From assembly GCF_030457605.1 (NCBI RefSeq), contig NZ_JAKDUR010000009.1:1-61800 (forward strand): 61,800 bases of DNA, in the 5' to 3' direction. This document shows positions 1 through 7,730 of this stretch, in pieces (positions within the stretch are counted from its first letter, which is position 1; every line of letters begins with the position of its first letter). Position numbers and translations under genes: made by a program. The notes under the pieces were generated by a model. It was not told the DNA's origin. It worked only from the letters and a program-made list of their open reading frames with translations, and did no database searches. The stretch comes from Halomonas sp. Lineage in GTDB: Bacteria > Pseudomonadota > Gammaproteobacteria > Pseudomonadales > Halomonadaceae.

Positions 1-25
1 TAGGTGCCTTCAGTATAAGGCCTGG

Positions 26-54
26 AGGTGTCTACAAAACCAGGGGCGATTCAA
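26..54. repeat. possible insertion-sequence terminal repeat
   Basis: On the minus strand this stretch reads TGAATCGCCCCTGG followed by TTTTGTAGACACC. It begins with TGA and has the CGCCCC block that I associate from memory with the ends of IS3-family elements. No transposase is visible because the window begins at base 1, so the element body would lie to the left. The call rests on resemblance only; the downstream gene fragment, which has lost its 5' end, fits an insertion or deletion here. Confidence 0.3.
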
Positions 55-82
55 ACGTCGAGTGTCCAAACCAGCCTCATGA

Positions 83-370
83 AGCGGGTTAGCTGAACGT
101 GAGCAGGCGGTAGCTGTCGCTGTCGCACAACTTGAAGCCGCGCAACAACAGGCCAAGGAGAGAGCAGAAATGCTTAAAGCTGAGCAGAAGGCGAGCAGCG
201 ACGATGCCTATGAGCACCGCACCGCGCTGGCCGAGCTACGCGGTGAATGGCAAAAACGGCTTGATGCGGCGGAGCAGTGGAAAAAAGTCGTTCAACAGCA
301 GCTAGCGTTGGCTGAGGTAGCAACGCAGGGCGCCCTGGAGCGCCGGGAAACCGGCTCAAAAGCCGACTAA
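83..370 (+). pseudogene. C-terminal fragment of a coiled-coil protein
   Basis: An open frame runs from just after a TGA at 80-82 to a TAA at 368-370. The first ATG is at 170, but the residues encoded before it (rich in Ala, Gln and Glu, for example AQLEAAQQQAKERAE) continue the same heptad-like pattern. The true start is therefore probably lost. The whole stretch reads as a charged coiled coil such as is found at the C-terminus of KfrA-like DNA-binding proteins, though that family assignment is only a guess. The flanking insertion-sequence-like end suggests the 5' part was removed. If functional at all, translation could start at 170 and give 66 residues. Confidence 0.4.
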
Positions 371-415
371 TTCAAGTTTACTCGCCTTGCCTTGAGTTTT
401 TGAGTGCTATTTAGC

Positions 416-435
416 CCCTGAAACAGGGACTTTTT
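416..435 (+). terminator. weak hairpin with T-run after the coiled-coil fragment
   Basis: CCCTG, loop AAA, CAGGG, then AC and five T. The 5-bp stem is short, so this is at best a weak intrinsic terminator for the fragment ending at 370. Confidence 0.35.
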
Positions 436-475
436 GCTCGTCGAAACCGGTAGTCCAAAGGAACATTGGCCATGT

Positions 476-811
476 TTAGCTCACCAGAGTCGCCAGCCTG
501 GCCAGCACGTCATCCATTATTGCTGGCGGAACGCTTTCTACCCATTACCCCTGACGATCCTCGATATCCAGGGTGCGTACTTGGCTGCACAGCACGACGC
601 CGGTGGTGGTCGTGCCCGCATCGGCCAGCGATACGGTGAAGCCTCGCGAACGCGCGAAGCCGCCACCATTGGTAATCGGCGCGACGAGTGGCGTACCCAT
701 TGCCAGGTTGAACGCGTCCGGCGACACGATCAGCATCGGGCGTGTTTCTTGTGGTGCATGATCTCGAGTGGGATTGAGCGAGACGAGGTAGATGTCACCT
801 CGCTGTATTAC
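476..811 (-). pseudogene. decayed MazF/PemK-type toxin
   Basis: The minus-strand frame encodes a recognisable MazF/PemK/ChpB toxin core: RGDIYLVSLNPT, then TRPMLIVSPDAFN, APITNGG and QVRTLDIED. The family cleaves RNA at specific short sequences and is neutralised by the antitoxin encoded directly upstream. The gene looks dead in two ways. There is no ATG, GTG or TTG where the protein should begin; the codons before RGDIYLV are TCT TCT GTA ATA CAG, so a GTG start may have become GTA. An in-frame TAA at 545-547 also cuts the chain after DRQG, although the same frame continues with a normal-looking tail (PAIMDDVLARLATL) to TAA at 476-478. The usual EQQG after the first strand is also altered (APQE). 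The internal ATG at 736 gives only 63 residues without the N-terminal RNA-binding part. Confidence 0.7.
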
Positions 812-1062
812 AGAAGATCACGACCGACGAGGTCGCTAACCAGCCACTCACGTTCATCGGCGGAGACGCCTGCCGTTGTGTCGCACTGGGCCAGCAGCTC
901 TTCAAGGGAGTAGCGTGGCTTGGCCGGTTCCACGATCAGGCGTCCGTTGTCGATTGCGAGTTCAACTGGAGAGTCGGTATCCAGGTGCAGCTGATAGAGG
1001 AGCGCACGCGGCACTGCCATCATGACGGAGCCGCCAACGCGGCGAAGATTGGTGGTGTTCAT
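808..1062 (-). CDS. MazE/ChpS-like antitoxin, AbrB-type DNA-binding
   Basis: An 84-residue protein of normal length for the family. The N-terminus (LRRVGGSVMMAVPRALL) is the swapped-hairpin AbrB/MazE DNA-binding fold, and the acidic C-terminus (LEELLAQCDTTAGVSADERE) is the toxin-wrapping tail. It normally binds and silences a MazF-type RNase and represses its own operon. The frame is intact from ATG at 1062 to TAA at 808, and its stop overlaps the region where the toxin frame begins, as in a coupled operon. Because the toxin downstream is broken, this is an orphan antitoxin. It may persist as a regulator, or as protection against related toxins elsewhere. Confidence 0.8.
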   Translation of the reverse strand: MNTTNLRRVGGSVMMAVPRALLYQLHLDTDSPVELAIDNGRLIVEPAKPRYSLEELLAQCDTTAGVSADEREWLVSDLVGRDLL

Positions 1063-1105
1063 GATGGATTCTTTGGCGTGTCGAAAGCAGTGAACTGCGC
1101 CACAC

Positions 1106-1121
1106 TTATATTAAAATATAA
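1106..1121 (-). promoter_or_regulatory. palindromic operator upstream of the antitoxin
   Basis: TTATATT-AA-AATATAA is a perfect 7-2-7 palindrome 44 bp upstream of the antitoxin ATG, in an AT-rich patch unlike the surrounding sequence. Position and symmetry fit the autoregulatory site of a MazE-like dimer, and the AT-rich sequence can also supply the -10 element. Binding is inferred, not shown. Confidence 0.5.
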
Positions 1122-1157
1122 TTTTTGGGGAGTCGTAACGCAGCGCCTCATCGCCCC

Positions 1158-2006
1158 CTACTCCGGAAAACGCAGCGGATTGAGGCTTTTCTTGACCGCC
1201 TTGAGCTGTTCGGCAAGCTTGGGCCCGCGGGTTTTGGCGACGCCCACGGCGAGCACGTCAACCAGCACCAGATGCGCGATGCGTGAGCTCATGGGGGTGT
1301 AGATTTCGGTGTCTTCGAACACGTCGACGTAAAGCGGCAGGGTGACCTCACTGGCCAGCGGCGAGCCGCTGGGGCACAGGCCGATTACCGTGGCACCGGC
1401 TTCACGCGCCATGCGTACGCTTGCCACCAATGCCCGGGTGCGGCCGGTCTGGGAGATGGCCACCACCACATCGCCGGGATTAAGCGTGGCCGCCGACATG
1501 TTCTGCATGTGCGGGTCGGTATAGGCCGAGGTGGATATCTGCAGGCGGAAGAACTTGTGCTGGGCGTCGGCGGCCACCGCGCCGGAGGCGCCAAAGCCGT
1601 AGAACTCCACCCGGTTGGCGCCGGCGAGGGCGTTCACTGCGCGCCCCAGCGACTGATTGTCGATGCGGTCGCGTACCGACAGCAGTGTGCCCACGGTGGA
1701 GTCGAAAATACTGTGGGAAAACTCGGCGATGGAGTCGCTGTCATTCATCGAGAACTGGGCGAACTGGCTGCCGGTGGCCAGCATCTGAGCCAGCCTGAGT
1801 TTGAAATCCTGAAAGCCGCCGCAGCCCAGCGCCCGGCAAAAACGCACCACGGTGGGCTCGCTGACCTTGGCTTCGGTGGCCAGATCCACAATCCGCATGT
1901 GGATGACCTCGTCGGGGTTTCTCAGCACAAAGCGCGCGACTTTCTGCTCGGAGCGGCGAAAGTGCTCCATGCGGTGTCTCATTTCATCGAACAGGGCACG
2001 GCTCAC
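1158..2006 (-). CDS. hexR: HexR-type transcriptional regulator (RpiR family)
   Basis: A sugar-responsive regulator of the RpiR family, most like HexR, which controls central carbon genes (Entner-Doudoroff pathway, glyceraldehyde-3-phosphate dehydrogenase) and is released from DNA by 2-keto-3-deoxy-6-phosphogluconate in other gammaproteobacteria. The N-terminal third is a helix-turn-helix (KVARFVLRNPDEV, then VSEPTVVRFCRALG). The rest is a SIS sugar-phosphate domain (FYGFGASGAVAADAQHKF, AISQTGRTRALV). The chosen start is GTG at 2006, because AAGGAG lies 6 nt before it; a TTG 45 nt further upstream keeps the frame open but has no ribosome site. No edd, zwf or glk gene lies next to it here, so the targets must be elsewhere. 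About 282 residues, normal for the family. Confidence 0.85.
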   Translation of the reverse strand: MSRALFDEMRHRMEHFRRSEQKVARFVLRNPDEVIHMRIVDLATEAKVSEPTVVRFCRALGCGGFQDFKLRLAQMLATGSQFAQFSMNDSDSIAEFSHSIFDSTVGTLLSVRDRIDNQSLGRAVNALAGANRVEFYGFGASGAVAADAQHKFFRLQISTSAYTDPHMQNMSAATLNPGDVVVAISQTGRTRALVASVRMAREAGATVIGLCPSGSPLASEVTLPLYVDVFEDTEIYTPMSSRIAHLVLVDVLAVGVAKTRGPKLAEQLKAVKKSLNPLRFPE

Positions 2007-2203
2007 GGCAGGCTCCTTGTGGTTAACGACAGGATGGCAGGGCTGATTCAAGCGACGGGCTGTGCCGGATTATCGCACGTTTGGCGTGGTCAGCGCGTGT
2101 CGCGTACCAGGTACCGTTTTCCGCAAACTTCATCATTTTGTCACTTGGGCTATAGTAATAATGGCAGTCGTACCAAAAGGAAGTTTCTGGAGGAACGTCG
2201 ATC

Positions 2204-2425
2204 ATGCGTAACGTCGAGCGAATGACTTCGGTCAAGACCCAGCTTCTGGACATTTTCATGGATATGAAAGTGGACGAACATGAAAGTCGCCGCCGTGACT
2301 CGGCTAGGCGCCACCTGCGTGCCCGCCGGGGCATTGAACTGCACCGCGAGTGCCAGACGCTCGCCCGGCAAATTGCCGAACTCCCCGATTCGCTGGAAAG
2401 GCATGCCAACGGCGGACTGCACTGA
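2204..2425 (+). CDS. small basic protein of unknown function
   Basis: Seventy-three residues, Arg-rich in the middle (SRRRDSARRHLRARRGIE) with predicted helical ends. The start is ATG at 2204, preceded by a strong GGAGGAA ribosome site. It has a possible, weak resemblance to the PA3496 family of small pseudomonad proteins (an ARR..IE...E pattern), which I cannot confirm. It is divergent from hexR, sharing a 197-bp upstream region, and is followed by a strong terminator, so it is probably a single-gene transcript. The good ribosome site and defined terminator argue that it is real. Confidence 0.6.
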   Translation: MRNVERMTSVKTQLLDIFMDMKVDEHESRRRDSARRHLRARRGIELHRECQTLARQIAELPDSLERHANGGLH

Positions 2426-2460
2426 GGCATGGTGTCAATGCACCCTTCAGGGTAAACCAC

Positions 2461-2496
2461 AAACGCCCCGCCGGCTTCAGTGCCGGCGGGGCGTTT
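2461..2496. terminator. bidirectional intrinsic terminator
   Basis: A 15-bp perfect GC-rich stem (AAACGCCCCGCCGGC with GCCGGCGGGGCGTTT), a 6-nt loop and T-rich flanks on both strands. It separates the small protein gene (plus strand) from cysI (minus strand) and can serve both. Confidence 0.85.
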
Positions 2497-2542
2497 TGCG
2501 CTGGGGTTAACGGCCGCGTGCGGCGGTCGTCAGCCTGCGTCG

Positions 2543-4255
2543 CTAGACCGCGTAGGCCTTGTGGAATACGTCCGGCGTACGCTCGGCGTCGACAATGCCC
2601 GCGCGGACGAGGAAATCACCGAAGCCTTCGCCGTCGTTACGCTCGGCAGCAAAGCGGCCAAGCATCGGGTCAAGCAGCTCGAGGATGGTGGCCTCGTCGA
2701 TGTTCTCGCGGTAGAGGCGATTCATGCGTTCGCCGCGTTCGTCGCCGCCGAGGAAGAGGTTGTACTTGCCCAGCGCCTTGCCGGTGAGGGCGATTTCGGC
2801 AAGATACGGCCGGGCGCAGCCGTTGGGGCAGCCGGTGACGCGCACGTTGATCGGCGTGTCGCCAAGGCCGTGCTTGTCCATCAGCGCGTCGAGGCTGTCG
2901 GTCAGCGACGGCAGGTAGCGCTCGGACTCGGCCATGGCCAGCGCGCAGGTGGGGAAGGCCACGCACGACATGGAGTTGCGCGCGAGCGGCGAGATACCGC
3001 TGCCGTCTTCCAGCCCGTAGTGATCCACCAGCGTCTGGATCTCGGCCTTTTTCTCCGGCGTGACGTTGGCGATGATCAGGTTCTGGTTGCAGGTAATGCG
3101 GAAGTCGCCGGTGTGTACATGGGCGATCTCGCGCAGGGCGGTACGCAGCTTGAGCTCGTCGGTGTCGAGCACGCGGCCACTGCGAATCGATAGCGTCAGG
3201 TGCTGGTTGCCGTTTTCGCCTTCGACCCAGCCGAAGCGGTCGCCGTTGTGGGTGAAGACGTAGTCGCGCACCGGCTCCATGGGCGTGCCGTGGTATTCGG
3301 CAAAGCGCTCGAGGAACCACTCCACGCCGTGGTCGGCGATGGTGTACTTGAAGCGCGCGTGGGTGCGCTCGGTGCGGCAGCCGTGGTCGCGCTGGATGGC
3401 GGCGATGGCCTCGCAGGCGTCGACCACCTGGTCGGCGGGCACGTAGCCGGCGACGTCGGCCAGCCGCGGGTGGGTGGCCTCGTTGCCGTAGGTCATGCCC
3501 ATGCCGCCGCCTACGCCGACGTTGAAGCCCTTGAGCTCGCCGTCTTCGACAATCGCGATCAGGGCGATGTCGTTGGACAGCACGTCGGCGTCGTTCTCCG
3601 GCGGTATCGCCAGCGCAATCTTGAATTTACGCGGCAGGTAGTAGTAGCTATAGAACGGCTCTTCCTCTTCGCTCTCGTCCTCGCCCCGGGCTTCCACGCG
3701 CTCTTCGCCCAGCCAGATCTCGGCGTAGGCGTTGGAGCGCCACTTCAGCCGCTCGCTGATGGCCACGGAGTAGCGGTGAATATCGGCGTGGACCTGGGAC
3801 TGGTGCGGGTTGACGTTGGCGATGACGTTGCGGTTGACGTCGCCGCAGGCGCCGCGTGTGTCCAGCCCCAGCGCGTCGATGGCCTGCATCAGCGGGCGCA
3901 TCCTGTGCTTGAACACGCCGTGAAACTGGAACGTCTGGCGCGTGGTCAGCTTGAGCGTGTGGTTGGCGCAGTCGCCGGCGATGTCGTCAAGGCCCAGCCA
4001 CTGCTCGGGGTTGAGCACGCCGCCGGGCAGGCGCAGGCGCACCATGAACATGTGCAGTGGCTCCAGGCGCTGGCGGCGGCGCTCGTCGCGCAGGTCGCGG
4101 TCGTCCTGGAGGTAGGTGCCGTGGAACTTGGTCAGCTTGTTGTCGTCGTCGGAAATCGCGCCGGTGGCCAGGTCGTCCAGGCCCTCGGCGATGGTGCCGC
4201 GCAGGTAGTTACTCTCGCGCTTGATGACTTCGGCTTCAGGAAAATTCTGGCTCAT
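2543..4255 (-). CDS. cysI: sulfite reductase [NADPH] hemoprotein beta subunit
   Basis: Reduces sulfite to sulfide with six electrons, receiving them from the CysJ flavoprotein, in assimilatory sulfate reduction in the cytoplasm. The protein has 570 residues, the same as the E. coli enzyme. Both cysteine motifs that hold the coupled siroheme and [4Fe-4S] centre are present near the C-terminus: SCVAFPTCALAMAE and TGCPNGCARP. The N-terminal ferredoxin-like repeat contains the RLRLPGG and LTTRQTFQFHG signatures. An acidic insert (EDESEEEEP) about residue 215 is typical of halophile proteins. The ATG overlaps the cysJ stop by one base (TAATG), so translation is probably coupled. Transcription ends at the terminator at 2461-2496. 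Confidence 0.96.
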   Translation of the reverse strand: MSQNFPEAEVIKRESNYLRGTIAEGLDDLATGAISDDDNKLTKFHGTYLQDDRDLRDERRRQRLEPLHMFMVRLRLPGGVLNPEQWLGLDDIAGDCANHTLKLTTRQTFQFHGVFKHRMRPLMQAIDALGLDTRGACGDVNRNVIANVNPHQSQVHADIHRYSVAISERLKWRSNAYAEIWLGEERVEARGEDESEEEEPFYSYYYLPRKFKIALAIPPENDADVLSNDIALIAIVEDGELKGFNVGVGGGMGMTYGNEATHPRLADVAGYVPADQVVDACEAIAAIQRDHGCRTERTHARFKYTIADHGVEWFLERFAEYHGTPMEPVRDYVFTHNGDRFGWVEGENGNQHLTLSIRSGRVLDTDELKLRTALREIAHVHTGDFRITCNQNLIIANVTPEKKAEIQTLVDHYGLEDGSGISPLARNSMSCVAFPTCALAMAESERYLPSLTDSLDALMDKHGLGDTPINVRVTGCPNGCARPYLAEIALTGKALGKYNLFLGGDERGERMNRLYRENIDEATILELLDPMLGRFAAERNDGEGFGDFLVRAGIVDAERTPDVFHKAYAV

Positions 4256-6060
4256 TAGTAAATATCCCGCTGGTAGCGTTTCTGGCGGGTCAACTCCCGC
4301 AGGTAGTCGGTGGCGTCTTCGAGATTTTTGCCGCCGGCCTCCATGATCACGTCAAGCAGTGCCTGATGGACGTCCGGTGCCATTTTATCGGCATCGCCGC
4401 ACACATAAAGGTAGGCGCCGCGCTCCAGCCAGCGCCAGACTTCCCCGGCGTTTTCGCGCAGACGTTGCTGAACGTAGACCTTCTCGCCCTGATCCCGGGA
4501 GAAGGCCACGTCGATGCGATCGACCACGCCCTGACGGCGCCAGGCCAGCCACTCGCTCTGGTAGAGAAAGTCGCTGTGGAAGTTGCGGTCGCCGAACAAA
4601 AGCCAGTTGGCCCCTTCGGCCTCGCGCTCTTCGCGCTCCTGCATGAAGGCGCGAAACGGCGCAATGCCGGTGCCCGGGCCGATCATGATCACCGGCGCGG
4701 CGTCGTCTTCGGGCAGGCGGAAATGCTTGTTGGCCTCGATATAGGCGGGCACGGCGGTATCTTCGGCCAGGCGGTCGGCAAGCCAGGTCGAGGCGACTCC
4801 TTCGCGCTTGCGTCCTTCGGTCTCGTAGCGTACGGCGGCCACGGTCAGATGAACTTCATCGTCCACGGCAGCCTGGCTTGAGGCAATGGAATAAAGCCGT
4901 GGCGGCAGTTTGCGCAGGGTGTCGATCAGTGTTTGGGCATCGAGCCCTTCCACCGGCGCCTCTTCAGCCAGATCCAGAAGGTCGCGGCCGTACAGCCAGT
5001 CAGTCAGCCCGGCATGATCAGCGGTCAGCTCGGCGAGTTTGGCGCTGCCGCTGAGAGTGGCCCACTTTTCGATGACCGGACGCGTCAGCAGGGTGATTTC
5101 GCGATGATGCTTTAACGCGCCGGCAAGGGTGGTCTCGATATCGCCGGCGGTGACTGGCGTATCGGCGTCAAGCCCCAGTCGTTCGATGATGCCGGCCACA
5201 AGCGAAGGAGCGTTCTGCGGATACAGCCCCAGCGAATCGCCCGGCTGGTAGCTAAGCCCGGAGCCTTCAAGCGATAGTTCGATGTGGCGGGTTTCCTTGC
5301 TTGAGCCACGGCCGTTGAGCCACTGGTTATCGAGCACTTCGGCCATGAACGGATAGCGGCGGGTATACGCCTCGGTGGTAGGCGCGGGGCTAACGCCGCC
5401 GGCAGTGGGCACACCCGAGGCGCCGGCTTCGTTTTGCAGACGTTCGATCAGGCTTTTGCACCAGGCTTCGGCTTCGTCGTCGTAGTCCACGTCGCAGTCG
5501 GCACGCTCGATCAGCGCGGTGGCGCCCAGTTTGGCAAAGGCGGCGTCAAAATCCTTGCCGGTCTGGCAATAATGCTCGTAGCTGGTGTCGCCCAGTGCCA
5601 GCACGCCGTATTGCAGGTGCTTGAGCGACGGCGCTTTGCGGCCGTGGATGAACTCGTGCAGGTCCAGCGCGTTGTCCGGTGGCTCGCCTTCACCGTGGGT
5701 CGAGGTGACCACGACCACGTAGCTTTCGCTTTTCAGCTGGCGCGGCTTGTAGTCGGCCATGTCCAGCACCCGGGCATCAATGCCGTGGGCGTTGGCCTGC
5801 TCGCCGAGCGCTTCTGCCAGCCCTTCGCAGTTGCCGGTTTGCGAGCCGTAAAGCACGGTCAGAGAGGGGCGTTCCTGGCCTGCATCCGCGGTGCTTTGCG
5901 AGGCGGCAGCAGCGGCCGGGGAGCCCGGCTGGGCCGCCTGGTGGCCGGCAATAAACCCGGCCAGCCAGTCAAACTGATGAGGCGCCAGCGTTTCCAACAG
6001 ACGATTGAGGCCATTGGCCTGATCGGCCGACAGCGGAGAATTACTTGGGTCGATTTTCAT
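4255..6060 (-). CDS. cysJ: sulfite reductase [NADPH] flavoprotein alpha subunit
   Basis: The electron-entry subunit of sulfite reductase, moving electrons from NADPH through FAD and FMN to CysI. The protein has 601 residues, close to the E. coli 599. Order of domains: a short N-terminal helix region, a flavodoxin-like FMN domain starting near residue 65 (LYGSQTGNCEGLAE; STHGEGEPPDNA), a connecting domain, the FAD site (RLYSIASS), and an NADPH-binding C-terminus (MIGPGTGIAPFRAF; YVCGDADKMAPDV; C-terminal RYQRDIY). First gene of the cysJI pair. The 313-bp region before it is shared with the divergent sulfide:quinone reductase gene. Confidence 0.96.
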   Translation of the reverse strand: MKIDPSNSPLSADQANGLNRLLETLAPHQFDWLAGFIAGHQAAQPGSPAAAAASQSTADAGQERPSLTVLYGSQTGNCEGLAEALGEQANAHGIDARVLDMADYKPRQLKSESYVVVVTSTHGEGEPPDNALDLHEFIHGRKAPSLKHLQYGVLALGDTSYEHYCQTGKDFDAAFAKLGATALIERADCDVDYDDEAEAWCKSLIERLQNEAGASGVPTAGGVSPAPTTEAYTRRYPFMAEVLDNQWLNGRGSSKETRHIELSLEGSGLSYQPGDSLGLYPQNAPSLVAGIIERLGLDADTPVTAGDIETTLAGALKHHREITLLTRPVIEKWATLSGSAKLAELTADHAGLTDWLYGRDLLDLAEEAPVEGLDAQTLIDTLRKLPPRLYSIASSQAAVDDEVHLTVAAVRYETEGRKREGVASTWLADRLAEDTAVPAYIEANKHFRLPEDDAAPVIMIGPGTGIAPFRAFMQEREEREAEGANWLLFGDRNFHSDFLYQSEWLAWRRQGVVDRIDVAFSRDQGEKVYVQQRLRENAGEVWRWLERGAYLYVCGDADKMAPDVHQALLDVIMEAGGKNLEDATDYLRELTRQKRYQRDIY

Positions 6061-6373
6061 AGGGCACGGTCAGCATGGTTAACATTTTTACGTAACCTAC
6101 CACCGGAGCGCAGCGGGTTTGTAAAAACATTGATATTGTTTTGTGATATTAATCGACCCATTTTTTATATGTTCTTGTTATAAGGTGGCGTGTTCGATGC
6201 CCGATAAGCTCGAATATTGTTGATAAACAACAAGTTGAAAAGGTAGCGAGCTAATGTAAGAAATATGATCAATGAGCGATGTATTTGATACGTAACTATA
6301 TTCTTAATGGTTATTAATAACCTTTGTCTTAGTGCTTTATCGTTTCCAAAGCGTTTATATCAAGGAGAGACTC
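6061..6373. promoter_or_regulatory. AT-rich divergent promoter region between cysJ and sqr
   Basis: There is no gene in these 313 bases, which are clearly richer in A and T than the flanking genes. They contain a dyad TTGTTG-ATAAA-CAACAA at 6217-6233, about 140 bp before the sqr ATG, and a possible sigma54-like element (TGGC at 6186-6189 and GC at 6199-6200, with GG and GC ten bases apart). Neither site can be assigned to a known regulator. The region must hold the promoters of a sulfide-producing operon and of a sulfide-consuming enzyme. Confidence 0.4.
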
Positions 6374-7618
6374 ATGCCAACGGAAAGCGAATATCGTCGT
6401 CATCAGGTTGTGGTCATCGGTGGCGGTACGGCCGGCATTACGATAGCCGCCTCGCTGCTGCGACGCCGGCCGGGGCTGGACGTCGCCATTGTCGAGCCCT
6501 CTGATCAGCATTATTACCAGCCGGCCTTTACGCTGGTAGGCGGCGGGGCTTATACGCTGGACAAAACCCGCCGGGCAATACGCGAGGTGTTGCCCAAAGG
6601 TGCCACCCTGATCCAGGCTTCGGTGACCGCGTTTGAGCCCGACGAGAACGCCATACAGCTGGACGACGGCCAGCGCCTGGGTTATTCGCAGCTGGTGGTG
6701 GTGCCGGGTATCAAGCTTGACTGGTCACGAGTGGAAGGCCTTGAGGCAACGCTTGGCAAAAACGGCGTATGCAGCAACTACAGTCCTGAAACCGTGCGCT
6801 ATACGTGGCAGTGTCTGCGCGGTTTTAACGGCGGTAACGCCATTTTCACCCAGCCGGCACCGCCGCTAAAGTGTGCCGGTGCGCCGCAGAAAATCGCCTA
6901 TCTGGCCGCCGATCATATCAATCGCCAGGGGCTTGGCGACAACAGCACGCTCAGGTTCTACAGCGGCGGCGGGGCGTTATTCAGCGTGCCGGATTTTGTG
7001 CCACCGCTTGAGCGGGTTGCCCAGCGTCACGGTGTTGAGGTGTTGTTGTCCCATGATCTGGTGGCGGTAGACGGCGCGAGCAAAATGGCCACCTTCGAGA
7101 CGCAAAATGCCGAAGGAGAAAAGACCCGCGTAGAGCAGCCGTTTGATCTGCTCCACGTCACGCCGCACCAGTGTGCGCCGGATTTTGTCGCGCAGAGCCC
7201 GCTGGCGGGTGCCGGTGGCTGGGTGGACGTGGACAAGGGCACGACGCAGCATGTGCGTTATCCCAACGTGTTTTCGCTGGGTGATGCAAGCTCGCTGCCC
7301 ACCTCCAAAACCGCCGCGGCGGTGCGCAAGCAGGCGCCGGTGACGGTGAAAAACCTGCTCGCCCATATTGACGGCAAAGCGCTGACCGCGCAGTACGATG
7401 GCTATACTTCCTGCCCGCTGGTGACCGATTACGGCCGCGTGATGATCGCCGAGTTCATTTACGACGGCGTGGTAGCACCGACGCTGCCGCTCAATCCGTT
7501 CAAGGAGTCGCGCTTTTACTGGTGGGTGAAAAAATCCTTTTTGCCGACCTTCTACTGGAAGCACATGCTCAAGGGTCACGAGCCGGATATTGCCCACAGG
7601 CCACGCAAGACGTCCTGA
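6374..7618 (+). CDS. sqr: sulfide:quinone oxidoreductase
   Basis: A membrane-associated FAD enzyme that oxidises sulfide to sulfane sulfur and passes the electrons to quinone. The N-terminus carries the dinucleotide-binding motif VVIGGGTAGITIAASLL. KCAGAPQKIAYLA around residue 185 contains the active-site Cys in the form found in type II (SQRDL-like) enzymes, and NVFSLGDASSLPTSKTAAAV is the second FAD-contact motif. The C-terminal aromatic stretch (FYWWVKKSFLPTFYW) suits membrane attachment. 414 residues. The start at 6374 is chosen for the AAGGAGAG ribosome site just before it rather than the in-frame ATG at 6332. It probably serves detoxification of self-made or environmental sulfide, since no dioxygenase or rhodanese gene accompanies it. 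Confidence 0.9.
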   Translation: MPTESEYRRHQVVVIGGGTAGITIAASLLRRRPGLDVAIVEPSDQHYYQPAFTLVGGGAYTLDKTRRAIREVLPKGATLIQASVTAFEPDENAIQLDDGQRLGYSQLVVVPGIKLDWSRVEGLEATLGKNGVCSNYSPETVRYTWQCLRGFNGGNAIFTQPAPPLKCAGAPQKIAYLAADHINRQGLGDNSTLRFYSGGGALFSVPDFVPPLERVAQRHGVEVLLSHDLVAVDGASKMATFETQNAEGEKTRVEQPFDLLHVTPHQCAPDFVAQSPLAGAGGWVDVDKGTTQHVRYPNVFSLGDASSLPTSKTAAAVRKQAPVTVKNLLAHIDGKALTAQYDGYTSCPLVTDYGRVMIAEFIYDGVVAPTLPLNPFKESRFYWWVKKSFLPTFYWKHMLKGHEPDIAHRPRKTS

Positions 7619-7667
7619 TGTGATGCACCGTATTTGATGCGTGGCAGGCGTGTCGCACGGCATAAAA

Positions 7668-7703
7668 AAAGCCCCGCGCGCTAAGCAGCGCCCGGGGCTT
7701 TTG
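7668..7703. terminator. bidirectional terminator between sqr and the NSS transporter gene
   Basis: AAAGCCCCG-c-GCGCT, loop AAGC, AGCGC-c-CGGGGCTTT, with an A-run on the left and T-run on the right. It serves the two convergent genes. Confidence 0.8.
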
Positions 7704-7730
7704 TTGGCGATGGTTTTTCGCCGTTGTTGC

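Noticed and set aside
3200-4258. A 352-residue open frame antisense to cysI
   Set aside because: Shadow of a GC-rich gene; repetitive Val/Ala/Gly composition and no domain. Similar long shadows over the CLC gene (22981-24303) and the second dctM (36488-37798) were dropped for the same reason.
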